Shown here: piece after piece, positions 60,218 to 64,000 of the stretch
Layout: every line of letters starts with the position of its first letter
Position numbering within the stretch: position 1 is the stretch's first letter
Assembly (NCBI GenBank): GCA_937900415.1
Contig: CALCEY010000015.1
Span: forward strand, 124,001 to 188,000
Reading direction: 5' to 3'
Origin: an uncultured Clostridia bacterium
GTDB lineage: Bacteria > Bacillota > Clostridia > Peptostreptococcales > Anaerovoracaceae
DNA: 64,000 nucleotides
Translations under genes and position numbers: made by a program
The notes under the pieces: model-generated
Database searches by the model: none
What the model was told of the DNA's origin: nothing
The model's input: the letters and a program-made list of their open reading frames with translations, nothing else

Positions 60218-61879
60218 CTACATGCCGCAGGCAAAGGCAGCAAGACGTTCTCTTGTCCTTGCCTCACCAAGAATCTGCTGTATTTCCCATACGTCAGGGG
60301 ACTGGCTGCGGCCCATGAGAGCGATTCGTATCACCGTGCTTACATGTCCCACATGCCCCTTATACTCATCCGGATGCTTTTTGTAGTCCTTAGGTTTGGC
60401 AGCATAGCCAAGGGCAGAGGCTATTTCTCTTATTTTGCCGAACCACGCTTCCTGATCGTCGCTGTGATCGTAAGAAGTCAGGTAGCTCTCTATTATCTCT
60501 TTAGCGTCTGCCGCTGCTTCCTGCGGGAGCTCATCCTCTATCTTGAACATGTCGTCGAAGAAATAGCTGATATTTTCAACCATCTGCTGAGCGTATACAT
60601 GATCCTTTCTTGGTTTTGCGCCGTCGCGGCCGATATTTAGAATTTTTTCAAGATAATCTCTGTCTTTGAACATTGCCTCAAGGTCAGGCCTGAATTCCAT
60701 TGCCCAATCCGAGAGGAAGGAAAAAAGCTCGGCTGCGCTTATACGAAGCAGAACGTCCTTGCTGATGTCGTTGAGCTTGTTCAAATCAAACAGAGCGCCT
60801 GAATTGCTCATCTTTTCTGTCGTAAATTCAAAATCATCTATATCTGCATCGGGATTGGCTATGCGCCATTCTTCAAAATTGGAATTCAGAATTGTCAGAA
60901 GATATTCTCTGACAGCAGCCGGATGATAACCCAGACGGCGATAATAATCAAGAGAAAGCTCAGGATCTTTGCGCTTCGAAAGCTTGCGCTTGTTACCGTC
61001 ATCACCGATTTTCATTAGCTGAGCGGTATGGCAGTATACGGGAGGCTGCCAGCCCAGCTTCTCAAACAGCTCCACATGAATAGGCAGCGACGGCAGCCAT
61101 TCCGCGCCCCTGACCACATGAGTGGTGCGCATAAGGTGGTCGTCGACCACGTGGGCGAAATGATAAGTCGGAATGCCGTTGGCTTTGAGAAGAACGGTAT
61201 CCTGATCGTTTACCGGCATACTGAGAGTGCCTCTGATTGCGTCTTCTATTTCAAATCTTTTTATCTGATCTTCGGGCAGAGTCATATCTCCGTCGGATTT
61301 AAGCCTTATAACATAAGGCAGGCCTTCGGCTATCTTGTTTTCTATTTCTTCTAATGTAAGGCTTCGGCTTTTAGCCCATTTTCCGTATATTCCCGGGTTT
61401 TGCTTTAAGTCTTCCTGCTCTGCTCTTATCTGGGAAATTTCTTCTTCCGTAAGGAAGCACGGATAGGCCTTGCCCTCTGAGACCAGTTTTTTGGCAAAGG
61501 ATTGATATATTGGGCCGCGGAGACTTTGCACATAGCTGCCGTAGGAGCCTGTTTCACCGTCGGCGGATGCGCCCTCGTCAAAATTTATGCCGAAGAATTT
61601 AAGGGAGTTTATGATTATATCGACGGCTCCTTCAACGTAACGCTTATCGTCGGTATCTTCGATTCTGAGAAAGAAAACTCCGCCTGACTGGTGGGCGAGA
61701 CGTTCGTCTGCAAAAGCGCCGAACAGGTTGCCAAGGTGTATGAAGCCTGTGGGACTCGGACCCAGTCTGGTTACTTTAGCGCCGTCCGAAAGAGTGCGGG
61801 GAGGGAACATTTCCTCATATTCTTCAGGGCTTTTTTCGACTTGTGGGAAAAGGATTTCCGCAAGTTTTTCGTAATTCAT
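60218..61879 (-). CDS. gltX: Glutamyl-tRNA synthetase
   Basis: Charges tRNA-Glu (and in organisms with GatCAB, tRNA-Gln). Class I synthetase of 553 residues. The HIGH region reads GPSPTGFIHLGN and the KMSKS region KRKLSKRKDP. A longer anticodon-binding C-terminus than the standard 480-500 residues ends TRERLAAFACGM. AGGAGG precedes the start. Discriminating versus non-discriminating character cannot be judged by eye. Confidence 0.95.
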   Translation of the reverse strand: MNYEKLAEILFPQVEKSPEEYEEMFPPRTLSDGAKVTRLGPSPTGFIHLGNLFGAFADERLAHQSGGVFFLRIEDTDDKRYVEGAVDIIINSLKFFGINFDEGASADGETGSYGSYVQSLRGPIYQSFAKKLVSEGKAYPCFLTEEEISQIRAEQEDLKQNPGIYGKWAKSRSLTLEEIENKIAEGLPYVIRLKSDGDMTLPEDQIKRFEIEDAIRGTLSMPVNDQDTVLLKANGIPTYHFAHVVDDHLMRTTHVVRGAEWLPSLPIHVELFEKLGWQPPVYCHTAQLMKIGDDGNKRKLSKRKDPELSLDYYRRLGYHPAAVREYLLTILNSNFEEWRIANPDADIDDFEFTTEKMSNSGALFDLNKLNDISKDVLLRISAAELFSFLSDWAMEFRPDLEAMFKDRDYLEKILNIGRDGAKPRKDHVYAQQMVENISYFFDDMFKIEDELPQEAAADAKEIIESYLTSYDHSDDQEAWFGKIREIASALGYAAKPKDYKKHPDEYKGHVGHVSTVIRIALMGRSQSPDVWEIQQILGEARTRERLAAFACGM

Positions 61880-61916
61880 TTATAAAAACCTCCTAAGGTT
61901 GATTTCTGACTAATTT

Positions 61917-61945
61917 ATTATATATGCAAAAGTATGAAATATCAA
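61917..61945 (-). promoter_or_regulatory. gltX promoter
   Basis: On the minus strand, TTGATA (61940-61945) and TATAAT (61917-61922) are separated by exactly 17 bases, followed by AGGAGG (61888-61893). Confidence 0.8.
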
Positions 61946-61983
61946 GATTTTGGGAAAATAAAAGAGATTGAAGGAGGAGTGAA

Positions 61984-63531
61984 ATGTACGAAAAATATTT
62001 GGAAATTCTGAGAAAGGATTTGCCTATCGGAGAGAGCTTCGACATACTTGAACGAAAGTTCAGAATAGGCGGCAGAAAAGCTTCCATGTTTTTTACAGAC
62101 GGACTGACCAACGGCCAGAACGCGCAGTTTATGCTCAATTATCTCTTGAGCATTAAAAAAGAAGATATGGACGATATTGCAGACAGCAAACAGTTTTTGG
62201 AGGAAAAGCTGCCATTTTTGGACAGTAATCTCATAGAGCCGAAGAAGGGTTTACACGGGCAGAAGAGCTCCTTCGAGCAGACTGAAAGCGACATGAAGAG
62301 CTTCAAGGGACAACAGCAGGAGGAAGCGGATGAATCTGACGGGCGGCTTGACAACGCCGATGTCTGGACAAAGGAGATGATAGAAGATTGTTGCCGTCAG
62401 GCTGAACAGAAGATGTATTCAGGTCTTACGGTGCTTGATATACAAGGCATGGACAGGCTTATATTCATGGATATGAGGAATTATCCTTCCCGATCCGTTG
62501 AAGAGCCGGAAAAGGAAAAGTCGCTGCGCGGCGCAAAAGACGGATTTACAGAGAACCTGATGGAAAATATCAGCATGATACGTCGCCGCATAAGGGACAA
62601 CAACCTGATTGCCTCATATTATTCGGTTGGAAGAATAAGCAAGACAGATGTAGTTGTGACATATATGAAAAACAAGGTAAACGTAAAACTACTGGAAAAA
62701 CTTGAAAGCCAGCTGCAATGTTTGGACGCTGAAAGTCTGACGGTTGGTGATCAGAGCCTAGTCGAAAGACTTCTCAAATCTGTGGGAGGCTACAGTAAAT
62801 TGAATCCTTTTCCGAAAGTAAGGTATTCGCAGCGCCCGGATATCATAGCAGCTCATGTGGCCGAGGGTAAGATTGCTATAATCGTAGACAATTCGCCTAC
62901 GGTGATGCTGCTGCCGGTGGGAATTTTTGATTTCCTGCAAGATATAGACGACTATTATTTTCCACAGGTTACGGGTAATTATTTCAGGCTTTTAAGGACG
63001 GTGAATTTCCTTGTAATACTGTTTCTTATCCCGGTTTATCTTCTTATCATAGAATATAAGGAATTTACGCCCGAGATATTGAAATTTTTCATTCCCGAAG
63101 AGGATTTCGCAGTGCCCATACTTCTTCAGTTTATCTTGCTGGAGGTGGCTATAGACGGTCTTAAGCTCGCTTCCCTGAACACTCCCGACTCGCTCGGCAT
63201 GTCCCTTTCTGTAATAGGAGCCCTTATTCTGGGAGAGTTCAGCGTCAGCTCAGGCTGGTTTATACCGCAGACGATACTGTGTATGGCGGTCGTCGCTCTC
63301 GCCAGCTTTACTCAGCCAAGCATCGAGCTAAGCTACGGGATTAAGTTTTCAAGAGTGTTGATGATGCTTGGCGCAGGCTTTTTCGGCGCCGTCGGCTTTG
63401 CAGCCGGAGTTGTCGTTTCAATATTTTTTCTGGCAACGACAAGAACTCTTTCAGGCGACTCATACCTTTACCCTCTTGTGCCTTTTAGGTGGAAGGCGCT
63501 AAAAAGATTGCTTTTTCGCTGTGAAAAGTGA
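61984..63531 (+). CDS. GerA-family spore germination protein (GerXA/SpoVAF-like)
   Basis: A 515-residue membrane protein of spores. The N-terminal soluble domain (about 1-330) has the family sequence GAKDGFTENLMENISMIRRR and GRISKTDVVVTYM. The C-terminal half has about five helices with the conserved PLVPFRW end. GerXA subunits form nutrient receptors with XB and XC; SpoVAF is the homologue in spoVA operons. Neither partner set is adjacent. A Gln/Glu/Asp-rich insertion (about 85-125) is longer than usual. Supports a spore-forming host. AGGAG ribosome-binding site. Confidence 0.9.
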   Translation: MYEKYLEILRKDLPIGESFDILERKFRIGGRKASMFFTDGLTNGQNAQFMLNYLLSIKKEDMDDIADSKQFLEEKLPFLDSNLIEPKKGLHGQKSSFEQTESDMKSFKGQQQEEADESDGRLDNADVWTKEMIEDCCRQAEQKMYSGLTVLDIQGMDRLIFMDMRNYPSRSVEEPEKEKSLRGAKDGFTENLMENISMIRRRIRDNNLIASYYSVGRISKTDVVVTYMKNKVNVKLLEKLESQLQCLDAESLTVGDQSLVERLLKSVGGYSKLNPFPKVRYSQRPDIIAAHVAEGKIAIIVDNSPTVMLLPVGIFDFLQDIDDYYFPQVTGNYFRLLRTVNFLVILFLIPVYLLIIEYKEFTPEILKFFIPEEDFAVPILLQFILLEVAIDGLKLASLNTPDSLGMSLSVIGALILGEFSVSSGWFIPQTILCMAVVALASFTQPSIELSYGIKFSRVLMMLGAGFFGAVGFAAGVVVSIFFLATTRTLSGDSYLYPLVPFRWKALKRLLFRCEK

Positions 63532-63569
63532 TATAATATATCAATATATTATGGATATGGGGGTTAAGC

Positions 63570-64000
63570 ATGGCAAGAATTTTGAAGAAGATTCCTAATT
63601 TTAAGCTTCCCAAGTATAAGATGCGGGAGATAGAAGAAATCGAGGAACTGAACATAGAATATACACCCGAAGTTCTGGAAAATCTTAAGAAAAAAAGCGA
63701 TAAAGAGAGAAAAGGCGGCAATTATCCGGGAACAGAGTATAAGACTGTAAAGGAGATTTTTGACAGAAGCACGAGGCTTTTTGCAGACCGACCTTTTATT
63801 GTTGAAAAGTTTAACAGAAAAGGCAGTTTTGAAGAGATAACATACGGAAAATTCAGAGAGGACGTAATCAATCTCGGTACGGGAATTACAAGAGCTTTTA
63901 AGCTGAAAGGAGAAAAAATCCTTATCATAGGCGAGACTACGTATCAATGGTACGTTTCATATATGGCCATGCTCGGCGGAGCGGCAATCGCCGTGCCTAC
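63570..64000 (+). CDS. Long-chain acyl-CoA synthetase (AMP-binding), N-terminal part
   Basis: The gene runs off the window after 143 codons. The start MARILKKIPNFKLPKYK is followed by a charged leader, then the AMP-forming ligase N-terminus: KTVKEIFDRSTRLFADRPFI, SFEEITYGKFREDV and GETTYQWYVSYMAMLGGAA. This is the beginning of a FadD-like acyl-activating enzyme; the P-loop (TSGTTG type) and catalytic domain lie beyond the end. Confidence 0.85.
   Translation, partial: MARILKKIPNFKLPKYKMREIEEIEELNIEYTPEVLENLKKKSDKERKGGNYPGTEYKTVKEIFDRSTRLFADRPFIVEKFNRKGSFEEITYGKFREDVINLGTGITRAFKLKGEKILIIGETTYQWYVSYMAMLGGAAIAVP

Overview
The window looks like a chromosome segment of a spore-forming, strictly anaerobic member of the Clostridia. 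The evidence is a GerA-type germination protein, a monomeric [FeFe]-hydrogenase, a Rex NADH sensor, an 8Fe ferredoxin, the cdaA-cdaR-glmM operon, comF next to a long-form hpf with a candidate raiA RNA between them, strong AGGAGG ribosome-binding sites and several TTG/GTG starts. An Anaerovoracaceae/Family XIII-like relative is possible, but the genus cannot be fixed from this sequence. No tRNA, rRNA or CRISPR array was found.

Layout. 1-8.3 kb is housekeeping: the 3' part of tsaD, an ABC-F ATPase, acpP, rex, a ferredoxin, a P-loop ATPase fused to an Asp23-like domain, an OGG-type glycosylase and a CIRCE-controlled groES-groEL. 8.3-11.1 kb is guanine nucleotide synthesis: an IMP dehydrogenase resembling the Tritrichomonas foetus enzyme, and a GMP synthetase lacking its glutaminase half. 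11.15-14.6 kb is an accessory island at the 3' end of guaA. It holds a decayed tyrosine-recombinase C-terminus, a degenerate type I methylase/specificity fusion, a TIR-domain protein, and the tail of an M20 peptidase at the far edge. 14.8-19.8 kb holds ogt, a frameshifted diphthamide-ligase-like gene, a PanE-like gene with an internal 42-bp tandem repeat, and a leftward bactofilin/deacetylase operon. 20-32 kb holds metA-thrH, many transporters (CorA, AI-2E type, a MATE gene broken by one stop codon, NhaC, EamA), DUF1847 with an amidohydrolase behind a possible MerR-type promoter, and an aldo/keto reductase.

32-41 kb holds a UPF0251 regulator with a NifX-like protein behind a palindromic promoter, an FHA-SEDS fusion with its partner penicillin-binding protein, a two-component system and the hydrogenase. 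41-47.7 kb holds nadE, yhaM, cca, a short recD2, comF, the candidate raiA RNA and hpf. 48.2-52.6 kb is a probable sigma-54 module: an excellent -24/-12 promoter, an M19-like protein that has lost metal ligands, an NhaC antiporter and a PAS-AAA-Fis activator. 52.6-64 kb holds cdaA-cdaR-glmM-glmS, ahcY, UPF0340, a tiny hydrophobic protein, gltX (minus), a GerA-family gene and the start of an acyl-CoA synthetase.

The best candidate for an undescribed system is the pair at 11718-14348. A methylase-like protein has lost both its SAM-binding and its catalytic motif but keeps a DNA target-recognition domain. It is co-transcribed with a TIR protein that keeps its catalytic glutamate. There is no HsdR, so it reads as a DNA-recognition module coupled to a possible NAD-consuming effector.
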